A stretch of 10,475 nucleotides of DNA from Ophioceras dolichostomum (lineage: Eukaryota; Ascomycota; Sordariomycetes; Magnaporthales; Ophioceraceae), in the NCBI GenBank assembly GCA_003049485.1, contig PYST01000642.1:1-10475 (forward strand), given 5' to 3'. A program made the translations under genes and the position numbers. Positions 1-8,416 of the stretch are shown one piece after another (the stretch's first letter is position 1; every line of letters starts with the position of its first letter). The notes beneath the pieces are model-generated. The model did not search any database, was not told the DNA's origin, and saw nothing but the letters and a program-made list of their open reading frames with translations.

Positions 1-33
1 CCCCAAGCCCCCTCCCAAGCCCCCTCCCCCCCC
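1..33. repeat. C-rich tandem repeat at the window edge
   Basis: A 12-base unit, CCCAAGCCCCCT, occurs twice in tandem (2-13 and 14-25) and runs into an eight-base C tract. On the minus strand this gives at least four runs of three or more G separated by loops of one to three bases, the pattern of a potential G-quadruplex. It is cut by the window edge, so its full length is unknown. Confidence 0.7.
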
Positions 34-891
34 ACTCACTTCCAATGCCGCGTATATACAAAAATTGCTGCATAAAAAATAAAACAACACCAAAGCCGGA
101 GCTTGGCCATCTCCGCATCATCGGCACTTTCCCAAATCTCTTTTCCCGAGTGATGGATAGACAGCCTCCAGTTTGTTCATGCCTTAACTAGCAGGTGCCG
201 CCATCGACAGATTCGGCTTGATCCGTCGGCATGGGTGCAACTTGGCTTGAGGGAGGGGGAACTTTGAGGACCAGTGATGAGTGATGGATAGAAGAAGAGT
301 GGTCGACCCCCTAATGTTATGTTAGCACGAGGCAGAAGAATACTTTCACAGCAATTATCGCACTAGAACCGCAGATCATTGACTGGAATGCTCCTTTCAG
401 TGCTGCGCCTGTTGAGGAGGTTGATGAACGTTCTATATCCAGGGTCATAGATTCATCCAGTGATGAAAGCTTGCGCGGCTCGGCTCTGAGTCCCTTGACC
501 TCGGCGTCGAACAGGAGCAAGGAGTACGGTATTGGTCGAACAGAGCAGAGCACACGCGGGCTCCTCATTTCAGGAAGTTATGTCTGTTTTCATTGCTCTA
601 GGTAGGTGAAAGTAATTTGTCCGGCCTCTGAAGGGAAACCGTTGGAGCCTGCAACCAAGCGCCCCGGATAAAAACCCTTCGAGAACTGGGAAGGGAAAAA
701 AAAATGAAAGACCAACCGACCAACGGGTACAAGTACAGATAAGAAGACACAACATGGGATTGGGCTACCCGCAAGGCTGAGGATGTCTGGCGATGCCCTG
801 CCAAGATGGGGGGGTGTGAGTGATGTGTGATGATGAGTGGCCCCACGAACAGCCCATAGGATCCCCGTCTTGCTCACGTCTGAGGTTTCGG
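1..891. other. Gene-poor flank downstream of the first phosphatase
   Basis: This stretch probably holds the 3' UTR of the minus-strand phosphatase that ends at 892, followed by intergenic sequence. I see no gene that I recognise. The only reading frame with a reasonable start is a minus-strand one at 317-568 (83 codons, ATG at 568, A at -3). It has a Ser/Thr-rich middle and a hydrophobic C-terminus. It matches no family I know and could be chance. The left edge (1-33) is a C-rich repeat. A 14-base direct repeat lies at 148-161 and 279-292. Confidence 0.5.
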
Positions 892-2079
892 CTATGGGAT
901 CCGAATAGTGTGCTCGTCGGGTTGGATGATGTCTCGGTTCAACGGGTTCTTGAAGTGCTTCGTCGTAGCGCTGGCGGTCATGAAGACCCCTGGTTGCTGG
1001 AAGGGCAGCAGCTCTAGGGGGCTTCCGTGCTCCGAGGCTTCCGCTTCCCGCTGGTTCTTCCAGGAATCGGGATGAGCCTGCGAGACGTAGCTCTGCACGG
1101 GAGTGCGCTTCATGGCCTCGATGAACTTCTTCTTCCGGTCGGCGATCTCGGGCTCCGAGCTGCGCTCCGCCCTCATGTTCGTATCGGCCCGACATTTCTC
1201 GGCGGAGACTTTCCACTCCTCTATCTTCTGCGCCAGGCCCGGGATGGCGTCGGCGTTGGCCTGATTGATGGGCACGTGGGCCTTCACCTCGTCGCCCACG
1301 CTGTACAGCTGCATCTCGAAGCGGCCGCAGTTGCCGACCTTCATGGTGTACAGCCCCGAAAAGTACTCGGCGATCTGGCCGTGGAGGTAGATCAGGGCCG
1401 GCGCCTTGTTCTTTGCGGCCTCGGAGAGGAAGAACTTCCTCGCGCTGTGTGCTCGACTGAGGAGGTTCTCGTGCGTCTCCGCCAGCACCTGACGGGGTTC
1501 GACGCCGGGCAAGTCTTCGTACTTCCAGCTCATGTTCGAGAAGTCGATGTTGATCTCCTTGACACTCTTCAGCCTGGCGTAGTGAGCCGCCGTCGCCTGG
1601 CCGCCGACCTTGAGCTGGCCCAGGAGGATCTCGCGGGTGATCTTAACCTGTGCGATGAGGTTGGCGTCGTCGCTGCACGGGTCGCATGGGAACTTGATCG
1701 CCTCTTGGACCTGGGGGACGAGCGTGATGGTGAAGTTGGACCTCTCGAGTATGTCGAAAGGAGTGGTCAGAATCGCCGTCTGCACGCATCGCTCGAGGGG
1801 CGAAGAGTAGATTTTCGTGATCTGGTCCCTGCCGAGGAAGTTGAACCGTGTGTTCCGGGCCACGACGCATTGCTGGATCCCTCCCGGTGTGAGGACCACG
1901 CGAAAAAGGTTACATCCTGCGACGCCATAGTGTTCACCGGTGACCACTGGCTTGTTCTCGAAGCCCCATCTATTAGACCCCTGGATAAATCCCGTCTGCG
2001 TGGATTGGAAGTCGAGGTTGGAGGTGGCTTCGCCATGTCTGATGACATGAAAGGTGATACCGGATGGGCTGGCAGCCAT
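892..2079 (-). CDS. Histidine phosphatase superfamily protein (phosphoglycerate-mutase-like), paralogue 1
   Basis: This is a 395-residue intronless protein with no signal peptide or membrane segment, so probably cytosolic or nuclear. The family transfers phosphate through a phosphohistidine intermediate; the substrate here is unknown. Family landmarks are in order: HVIRHGEATSN at residues 11-21 (Arg14, nucleophile His15), SSPLERC at 92-98 (second Arg97), QEAIK at 125-129 (probable acid/base Glu126) and YLHGQ at 231-235 (second catalytic His233). From about residue 283 follows a charged, Lys/Glu-rich tail that the core family lacks. The ATG at 2079 is chosen because the RHG motif follows ten residues later, as is usual, and the codon sits in a CCGCC-ATGG context. 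The gene at 4096-5376 is a clear paralogue with the same motif spacing and a similar tail. Assignment to the superfamily is secure; assignment to a specific phosphatase or mutase is not possible. Confidence 0.93.
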   Translation of the reverse strand: MAASPSGITFHVIRHGEATSNLDFQSTQTGFIQGSNRWGFENKPVVTGEHYGVAGCNLFRVVLTPGGIQQCVVARNTRFNFLGRDQITKIYSSPLERCVQTAILTTPFDILERSNFTITLVPQVQEAIKFPCDPCSDDANLIAQVKITREILLGQLKVGGQATAAHYARLKSVKEINIDFSNMSWKYEDLPGVEPRQVLAETHENLLSRAHSARKFFLSEAAKNKAPALIYLHGQIAEYFSGLYTMKVGNCGRFEMQLYSVGDEVKAHVPINQANADAIPGLAQKIEEWKVSAEKCRADTNMRAERSSEPEIADRKKKFIEAMKRTPVQSYVSQAHPDSWKNQREAEASEHGSPLELLPFQQPGVFMTASATTKHFKNPLNRDIIQPDEHTIRIP

Positions 2080-4095
2080 GGCGGGTGTTTTGCTGAAAGT
2101 ATTATATCAAAAAGGGTTGATCTTTGACGGAGAATATTGTGGTGTTCTGTGCAAGGGAAAGCTTGACGGACAAGGAGTTTGATGTGCTGATGAAGTAGTA
2201 TGGACGAGGGATAGGTTGTCGCTTGCCGCATTATATACACTTTCGGGGCTTTCAGTTCTGCAACCGTTGGGTTACTCCCCACCACCATAGAGCTCGCTCA
2301 CAATGTCACATGCATTCTTAGCTTTTCGATGAATAAGTTCGAAGAAGCTGTCAAACTGCCCCCCAACAGAGTGAGGAATGCATATTAGATGGAGCAGGGG
2401 AGCAAGTATGGGAGCCGATGATGCTGGCCCTTGTCACCAGGCGAAAACACCAGCGAGGGGTCTGCTTTCTACAACCAGGGTGTTAGAATATGACAAAGAG
2501 AGCGACGCTTCAGGCGCATAGACGAAGGAAGGAGCTGAAGGGAACAGTACAGTCACTGCCAGGGCACTCACGGATGCTAAAACCGGCTGGGTGCCGGTGC
2601 GGGCACTAGTAAGTCTGCACCAAGGTGGTGAAATGTGCTACACAGCTGGGCGGCGGAGGAAATGGATTCAAACAAGCGACACTGATGGCAATCAGTGGGC
2701 ATGTGAGGGTAAGGGAAACGGAGGCGAGACAAGGTTACCACGTGGAGGCAGCGCCTTTGCGCCCCTGCCGATCTCGACGAGAATGAAAGACGAGTGGAGG
2801 CGGACCGGCCCTGGCATGGAAGGCCTTGAGGAATGTCGGGAGTCCAGTCAATTTTGATCACGGATCCAGGCCGACTCCCCGGGTGAGGAGGGGCCGGATT
2901 TTGACGCCGGGGACTCGGGAACAGTGCGGAAGTGACCAAGCCGAGAGAAGTGATGAATAACTCGGGCCAGAGTTGCATTGACAGTTCCCGAGTGGCCTGC
3001 CGAGATGGGGTTCTGGAATGTCTTGCGAGCCCAACACAGTCTCGACGCATTCCATGGGTGCGGTCTGAGCATGTGGACAGCACGGCAACATTCCCGGCTG
3101 GCTTGGCGCCCCGGGCCGGAGCCGCCCCATTCTTGGTCTTTCCCACCGTGACACAGCATGACGGCATGTACGCCCAGCATATCAGCGATTACCAGGCGGC
3201 ATGAGAGCAAAATCTTTTGGGGTGGCTGCGTCGTGTGGGGTCCGCGGAACCAAGGGATGGCCGGAGCCAAGATCGGGGGTTCTGATGCACGTTGAATCCA
3301 GACAGTTCCCATATCCACATACTCTTTATGGCTTGAGGCGCCAGGAGAAATGCATGTATTGAACGACTAAAATATCACTTCGACGGTTAGAAACTCTTGA
3401 TTCGACATACCAGCGATCAGGGCCTCAATTTCCCAGCAGTTATCTTCGTTCCTATATATAGTAAGTAGAGTAGATAAGCGACCTGGTGTTGCACATGGAG
3501 CCCGGAGACATCGACAGACTGAATCATCTAGCACTTCAAGTTATTACCATCACGGCATGATCCCACAGCCGTTCCCGTGGTAATTGGTCGTTGGGTGTCA
3601 CATTGTATTCGATTCTTTTGGCCATTCCTCACAGTCCTGCTGTTTCGGTGGTTTCTGTGCGTTCTCGTTCTTCCGCCATCCACATACACGGCCGTCGTCC
3701 AATGCCTCGCAGGCGTGGGTCGGCAAGTCCTCCCTTCTCTAACAGAATGGTCGACAACATTACAAAGAGCATATTGCGAAAGATGCAAGAAGAAGGTTGT
3801 AATAATTTTGTGGCCGGGGCTACACTGAGCTGGGCCGCCTTCCAGCATTCCGGTCTGCGAGACGACGTGTCACAGGAACGACCACGCAATGGGAGGCAGC
3901 AAGGGAGCTGGCACTTACAAGAGAAAGGCGGGACGTGATGGGGCCTTTGGATTCTATGAACGTGGGAAAACAGGCTGGAACGCCAACACCTTCTTTCGCT
4001 CTGGGCGAGTCGCTACCTCCAACGGCCAACGCTCCCCGAGATTCCTCACCGCTGACGTCGCCATCTCTCACCTCCTCACTTCCCTCCCCACGTCA
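2080..4095. other. Long intergenic region between the two phosphatase paralogues
   Basis: About 2 kb holds the promoter and leader of the gene starting at 2079 and the 3' UTR of the gene ending at 4096. Several frames of 80-195 codons stay open on both strands (for example 2577-3167 and 2848-3318 minus, 3591-3938 plus). They overlap one another, mostly lack an ATG start, and show no recognisable domain, as expected by chance in G/C-rich DNA. A plus-strand CTATATATAG element at 3452-3461 is followed by a 21-codon ATG frame at 3495-3560. This could be a small transcript or first exon, but I cannot extend it. No RNA gene or transposon remnant is visible. Confidence 0.5.
2231..2237 (-). promoter_or_regulatory. 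Candidate TATA box of the first phosphatase gene
   Basis: The minus strand reads TATATAA about 150 bases upstream of the ATG at 2079. A CT-rich, G-poor leader typical of filamentous fungal 5' regions lies between them. An ATG begins directly beside the TATA element, but it should lie upstream of the transcription start and is not proposed as a uORF. This is inferred from motif and distance only. Confidence 0.45.
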
Positions 4096-5376
4096 TCACT
4101 TCGCAATCCTATAACCCCCCTGATTGACAACCACCTCACTCGCAACCTCCCCAACCCTCCTCCCAAACACCTTCCCTCCATCCACCACACAACTACTCAA
4201 GAACCACTCCGCCCCCTCCCTGACACAAAGCTCCTCCTCCTGCACCGGCTTCTCCACCTCCCCTGGCAGCTCCCCATCCTCATACGGCTCCAAGCCCGTC
4301 ATCTTCCGTATGAAAGCCCTCTTCTCCCTCAACCGCGCCTTCTCGACACCCTGCCTGATCCGCCGCTCCGCATCCGCGAAGTCCTCGTCTTTGGATCGCT
4401 CGTAGTAGCCCGGTTGCGCCTTAATCACTGTAAAATTGCCGTCCTGGTTCTGGCACTGATCCTGCGTGGGTCGGAATGACGACATCGGCGGCACGTCGTC
4501 TAAGGGATTGGGGGAGAAGAACCGCATCGAGACCCGGCCCAGGTTGGGCACCTCGAGCAGCCAGAGCTGGGTGAAGTACTTGATGAACTGGCCGTGCGTG
4601 TAGATCAGGTAGTGTTTGCCATTGTTTGTCTTGTCCTTCGCAAAAGTGCGGAAGAATGACCGCGCGCTGGCCGCGCGACAGAGGAGCATGTCCTTTGTCT
4701 CGGTCACGACTGTGCGGAGGGGGACGTGCTCCCAGCGCCACGGAGCCTGGTAGGTCCAGTTTAGGTGGGTGGTGTCGAGTTTGATGGGGTTGGCTTCGAG
4801 GTCGCGCAGGTTCTGCAGGGCAGTTGGGTCGGTCGAGGAGAGGGATCGGAGGTAGGTGATATATAGCTGGCGCGTCAGCTCGGCTTGCTCTGCGATCATA
4901 GAGGGGGTGGTCATAAGGTCGCATTGGTATTTGATCGCCTCTTGGAGCTGCGGGAGGAGGGTGATGGTGTAGTTACAGGCGCGCAGGATCGGGAAGGGCA
5001 CGGTTAGGATCGCGGTCGCGACGCAGCGCTCGATGGGCGAGGAGAAGATTCCGCCGACGAGGGAGGGCTCTATGTCGATGTTGATCTTAGGGGTCCTTGC
5101 GGAAGCAGTGGCGTGGCAGGTCGAGGTCGGGCATGTAGATGATGATGGCGACGGTGGCGGCGGAAACGCGGCGGGTAGACACTGCGCGAGGCCTTTGTGG
5201 CTGAGGCCGACGCGAAAGATGTGGTCGCCTGGGAGAAACTTCGTGCCTGGTGGGCTGGGCAGACCATCCTCTGGGTCAAGGGGCTGGCCGGAGAACTTGC
5301 CCGTTTCCGGGTCGTAGAGGAAGGAGTGGTTGGAGACGGCGTGGGCGTGCCGGATCACGTGGAAGGTTGGAGACAT
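4096..5376 (-). CDS. Histidine phosphatase superfamily protein (phosphoglycerate-mutase-like), paralogue 2
   Basis: This is a 426-residue intronless protein with no signal peptide. Landmarks parallel the gene at 892-2079: HVIRHAHAVSN at 6-16 (Arg9, nucleophile His10), SSPIERC at 112-118 (Arg117), QEAIK at 145-149 (Glu146) and YTHGQ at 259-263 (His261). Further shared blocks include CRAASARSFF at 233-242 and the stretch after the second His. Two differences stand out. The usual RHG glycine is alanine, a substitution seen in other members and not expected to abolish activity. A Pro/Ser/Thr-rich insert at about 71-96 lengthens the loop before the second Arg. The C-terminal tail (about 328-426) is charged and partly alignable with the paralogue's tail. 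The ATG at 5376 is the only start that keeps the motif at the N-terminus. The substrate is unknown. Confidence 0.92.
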   Translation of the reverse strand: MSPTFHVIRHAHAVSNHSFLYDPETGKFSGQPLDPEDGLPSPPGTKFLPGDHIFRVGLSHKGLAQCLPAAFPPPPSPSSSTCPTSTCHATASARTPKINIDIEPSLVGGIFSSPIERCVATAILTVPFPILRACNYTITLLPQLQEAIKYQCDLMTTPSMIAEQAELTRQLYITYLRSLSSTDPTALQNLRDLEANPIKLDTTHLNWTYQAPWRWEHVPLRTVVTETKDMLLCRAASARSFFRTFAKDKTNNGKHYLIYTHGQFIKYFTQLWLLEVPNLGRVSMRFFSPNPLDDVPPMSSFRPTQDQCQNQDGNFTVIKAQPGYYERSKDEDFADAERRIRQGVEKARLREKRAFIRKMTGLEPYEDGELPGEVEKPVQEEELCVREGAEWFLSSCVVDGGKVFGRRVGEVASEVVVNQGGYRIAK

Positions 5377-5589
5377 GTTGGTTCCAGGTGGATTCTAGGT
5401 TCCGGGTGTCTGGGTCTGAGGATCGGGCACTGTGGAGCGGTGGCGCGATATGAGATCTGACAGAGGCACGGGCAGGGAACGGTAAACTAAGGTCCTGAGG
5501 TCAGCAGGGGTCTGGCAAGGATTTGCGTGGGGTGATGTTGGGTAGAGCAGGTGGGTGGGTGGATGCTGAGCGGGCGTCGTCGCAGGCGG

Positions 5590-5615
5590 CTATTATGCGG
5601 TACTATTATGCGGTT
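5590..5615. repeat. Tandem 13-base repeat upstream of the second phosphatase
   Basis: CTATTATGCGG occurs twice, at 5590-5600 and 5603-5613, with two-base spacers that make a 13-base period. It lies 214-240 bases upstream of the ATG at 5376. On the minus strand each copy reads CCGCATAATAG. Position and tandem arrangement suggest a protein-binding element or an AT-rich core promoter, but no factor can be named. Confidence 0.6.
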
Positions 5616-6498
5616 GTAGGCTTGGTGGGGATGCGCGGGTGATGGCTGATGGAGGTGCGGGATGGAGTGAGGGGTTCGGCAGAGTTGGTCTGAGAGTGCC
5701 ATCCAGACAAAGAAACAAAGAAAGAGGGACTGCTCCTGGATTTATGTGCCAGGAGTCCTCACACGCACCTACCCTGGTGACTCAGAAGATCACAGTCTGG
5801 CGTGCAGCTCTTTGTCATCATGTGCGATAGGTGCCTTTTTTGCGTGTCATTCGACGTGAATGCGGGCGTCCTGGGCGATCCCAAAATGTCGATCCTGCAG
5901 CGCGTGGGTGGGTTAGCAAACAAAAAGAGAGTCGCACTACCGGGAACATGGAGAGATGGTGTTTGTCCCCCGTAGCACGTTGTATGGGCGCCATCCACTC
6001 GGGATTTTTGGCGGGTGTTGAAATGGCGGCCAAGGTGGGTAACGCAGAAACAGCTCAACCCTGGGGATTGGTTCAACGTGGTCAACAAGGTACAGTGATT
6101 AAGCCATCAATTCTTCTCGGCCGAACTTACCTATCGGCGATTTTGAGTGGCTAACAGTTAGTGGACGGCACTGGCTGCCTGCTCGCCCTGCGCCTGCCAC
6201 GAACGGCTTGCTGCACGCTTTTGGGCAGCCACCATCAGGGACCAGGGGTTGTCATCGGGCAGCGGCGTTCGGCGTGCTACCTTGGGCATACCACCCCAAA
6301 GTTCAACCAGCACGGGTGCCACCCAAAGTGACACCCTACGCAATGAAAACCTGCAGGACATGTGCAGGCGAGACGGAATGGAACAGGCCAGCGAACTCGT
6401 ACAGCACAGCGCGGGGAGATTCTCGATGTCTTTGCTATCGATACCAGCCCTGGTTGTCCTGTTTTGGCCTGCCGCAGACTGCAGCCTCCATGTTCCCT

Positions 6499-6568
6499 GT
6501 TGTCAACACGTCAGCCTCACTGACTCTGTCCGATCTCGGCCCGTTACTTTCCCGTGTTGACTGACAAC
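6499..6568. repeat. Gapped inverted repeat
   Basis: The arm GTTGTCAACACG (6499-6510) is matched on the opposite strand by 6553-6568, which reads GTTGTCAGTCAACACG in reverse complement. The arms are therefore identical apart from a four-base insertion. A smaller palindrome, GTCAG-CCTCA-CTGAC, sits at 6510-6524. No coding content is associated and no target-site duplication was found. Confidence 0.45.
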
Positions 6569-7189
6569 GTGGCGCACAGGCCGACGTAATGGTTGACTTG
6601 CTGGCACTGGTCGAAGTCATGTTGTCCAAAGCCTCGCGCTCGCGTCCAGGTGGCATCTTTGTCTAGAAACTTTTCCCTAACAGGGAAGCCCTGACATTCA
6701 TCATGGGTCTATTACGGAAGTCGCCATTACGCCTTGAATGGCGCCAATAGTTCTTGGATCTGGACCATTCTTGGCCGATTGGAGCGAGCGTGTGCAGTTT
6801 CCACCGAGCCCTCACGAATTTCCCGCCCGTTCAATATCGAAAATCGCAAGTGCAGAGGGTCCACACATGCTGTGCGACCTCGGCTAAGTAGGTTTTCATT
6901 GATTCCAACGCCTCAATGATACATTGCGATACTACTAGAGGTGTTCCCTGCTGCTTATCACTCTGCCCTAAGAGAAGGCAGCTCAGCACCCCCAGCCATC
7001 CATCAGAGCAAGTTGTCGACCTCCCATCCTGTCGCTCTCGTCCCACCCATTCCACCATCCGCTCGTTCTTGGCTCCACAATCGAACCCCTTCTCGAGCCT
7101 GTATCGCCGAGTACCTTCACTCTGGGAAGTAGATATCCCAAACCAGCCCCTTCCCTGCGTTAGTATCCGCCACTGGGAGTCTCGCGCGG

Positions 7190-8292
7190 TCAACGAATGC
7201 CGTGGACGGGTGCGGGTTGGGTCGACCGGGAAATTGCAACAGTGAGGAGGTATCGAAAAATATAATACAGGCTTCCAAGGATCGCTAGCTGCATCTGCAC
7301 GAGAAGGACGACTATCGTTAGCGCTGGACGGAGGTCAAACCAGCTTAGTCGGGCCTGATTCCGCAGGCCGATAGTAACACCCGGTCGGTCGCGGTTCCTA
7401 GGCGGTTGGACGTGGATGTTTGCTCGGGGGTAGTTCCGCAGCGCGTTCTGCCGGTCCCGTGCCCAGCATGAGCAGATGCCCCACGGCCCACCACAGGCAT
7501 GGCAGAAGTGGTTTCCGCACCGACACACTAGTATGCGATGATGGGCCGCGAGGGTGGGTCGTCAGCGTTGTTTCAGCGTGTTGAGGAAATCCAACCAAGC
7601 GACACGAGTAGGCAGGTAAGTAGGTAGAGGTCTGAACGAGCGGGCTTACATATGTGGAGGCAGCCGCCCAGGCGCTCGACGATGAGGCCACAGGAGCTGC
7701 ACCGCCGCCAGCCATTCAACTCCGCGAGCCGCAGAGTCTGGCGGGTCGCCTTGTCCTCGGGGCATCCGCCATCGTGCAGCGGGCCCCTGCAGACCGTGCA
7801 GGTCTTGCGCTTGCAAGCCGGGCAGCTGGCCATTTCGCCCTTGATGTAGCGCGGCTCCACGAACGCGGAGCACCGAGGGCGGTGGCAGTAGATCCGATCG
7901 CAGGGCTTTGTCCCGAACTCGACCGTCTTCTCTTTGTAACTTTTCATAGTGGCTTGGGACAGGACGCGGCGGGCCGCACCGACCGGGATGGGATGTCGGC
8001 AACAGCGCGGCGGGAATCTGGATTCGTCGGCGATGCTTCGCTTGAACATGGCCTCGAGACAGACGCCGCAGTAGTAGTGGCCACAAGTAGAGACGGCGAT
8101 ATCCGTGCTGGGGACGATGCTGGTGCAGGCGATGCACTCTTGGACTCCGATGATCCAGGAAGCGAGACTTCCCAACGGCCCCTTCTCCTCGCCCGGGCGG
8201 CGGTCGTGGACGGCAAGAGTGAGCCAGATAAGACAGGCACAGAGGACCTGTACTACTGCTTCGTAGAGCTTTCTGAGGATTCGTTGGAACAT
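7190..8292 (-). CDS. RING-IBR-RING (RBR) E3 ubiquitin ligase with C-terminal hydrophobic segment; two exons
   Basis: Exon 1 is 8292-7650 and exon 2 is 7527-7190; spliced, they encode 326 residues. RBR ligases take ubiquitin from an E2 onto a RING2 cysteine before passing it to substrate. RING1: C53, C56, C70, H72, C75, C78, with C97/C98 closing it. IBR: C136, C141, C157, C160, C165, C168, H173, C177. RING2: C198, C201, C216, C218, C223, C226, with C233/C235 near its end, and the probable catalytic cysteine C211 in the GGCLH motif. The block resembles a large fungal RBR family (FPPRCC, CSAF, NGW and CRCG signatures). Residues about 282-312 are strongly hydrophobic and likely a membrane anchor; residues 11-29 are a weaker second candidate. 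The ATG at 8292 is the first after an in-frame stop and has A at -3. A TATTAG just upstream could be an acceptor, so an earlier 5' exon is possible. Confidence 0.9.
7528..7649 (-). other. Spliceosomal intron inside the RBR gene
   Basis: This 122-nt phase-1 intron has donor GTAAGC, acceptor ACTAG and a GCTGAC branch-like site about 40 bases before the acceptor. Joining the exons gives Cys-Leu-His-Ile-Leu-Cys-Arg-Cys-Gly across the junction, which restores the RING2 cysteine spacing. Reading through the intron instead ends the frame at 7573, before the second half of RING2. The intron carries a run of TAC/TACC simple sequence. Confidence 0.9.
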
Positions 8293-8416
8293 CGTTGTCC
8301 CGGTGGCGTTCTAATAGGAGACAGAAAGCTCCTAGGACTCTCCCTTCTCCCAACCCGCGCGAAGGGTGCAACACCGTTGCCCAACTGGACAAGAATGTGT
8401 TGGCGGATCTTTATGT

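Larger units (their letters stand above)
5377..7189. other. Intergenic region upstream of the second phosphatase and downstream of the RBR gene
   Basis: The part nearest 5377 is the probable leader and promoter of the second phosphatase. Read on the minus strand it is CT-rich and carries a tandem 13-base repeat at 5590-5615. The rest, up to the RBR stop codon at 7190, has no recognisable gene. Open frames at 5831-6154 plus, 5759-6088 minus and 6208-6564 plus lack ATG starts and known domains. An ATG frame at 6916-7245 plus (109 codons) overlaps the RBR 3' end and is Ser/Arg/Pro-rich without a family signature. A gapped inverted repeat lies at 6499-6568. Confidence 0.5.

Noticed and set aside
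1027..2127. A 366-codon open frame on the plus strand opposite the first phosphatase
   Set aside because: It is an antisense shadow caused by G/C-rich third codon positions. It begins at GTG, is Leu/Val/Arg/Asp-rich without domains, and the minus strand carries the real catalytic motifs.
2739..2744. CACGTG, the Pho4/NUC-1-type core, upstream of the first phosphatase
   Set aside because: It lies about 660 bases from the start codon. The same six bases also occur inside coding sequence (for example 5356-5361), so a single six-base palindrome is not evidence of phosphate control.
2577..3318. Three overlapping minus-strand frames and two plus-strand frames of 88-196 codons
   Set aside because: They overlap one another in different frames and most lack an ATG. 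None has a recognisable domain, and composition is what G/C-rich non-coding sequence gives. A real gene here would need transcript evidence.
3889..4479. A 196-codon plus-strand frame running into the second phosphatase gene
   Set aside because: It overlaps the coding 3' end of the phosphatase in antisense, is Leu/Pro/His-rich low complexity, and has no known domain.
4096..5376. Loss of phosphatase activity in paralogue 2 because the RHG glycine is alanine
   Set aside because: The nucleophile His, both Arg, the Glu and the second His are all present. RHA variants are common in active members of this superfamily.
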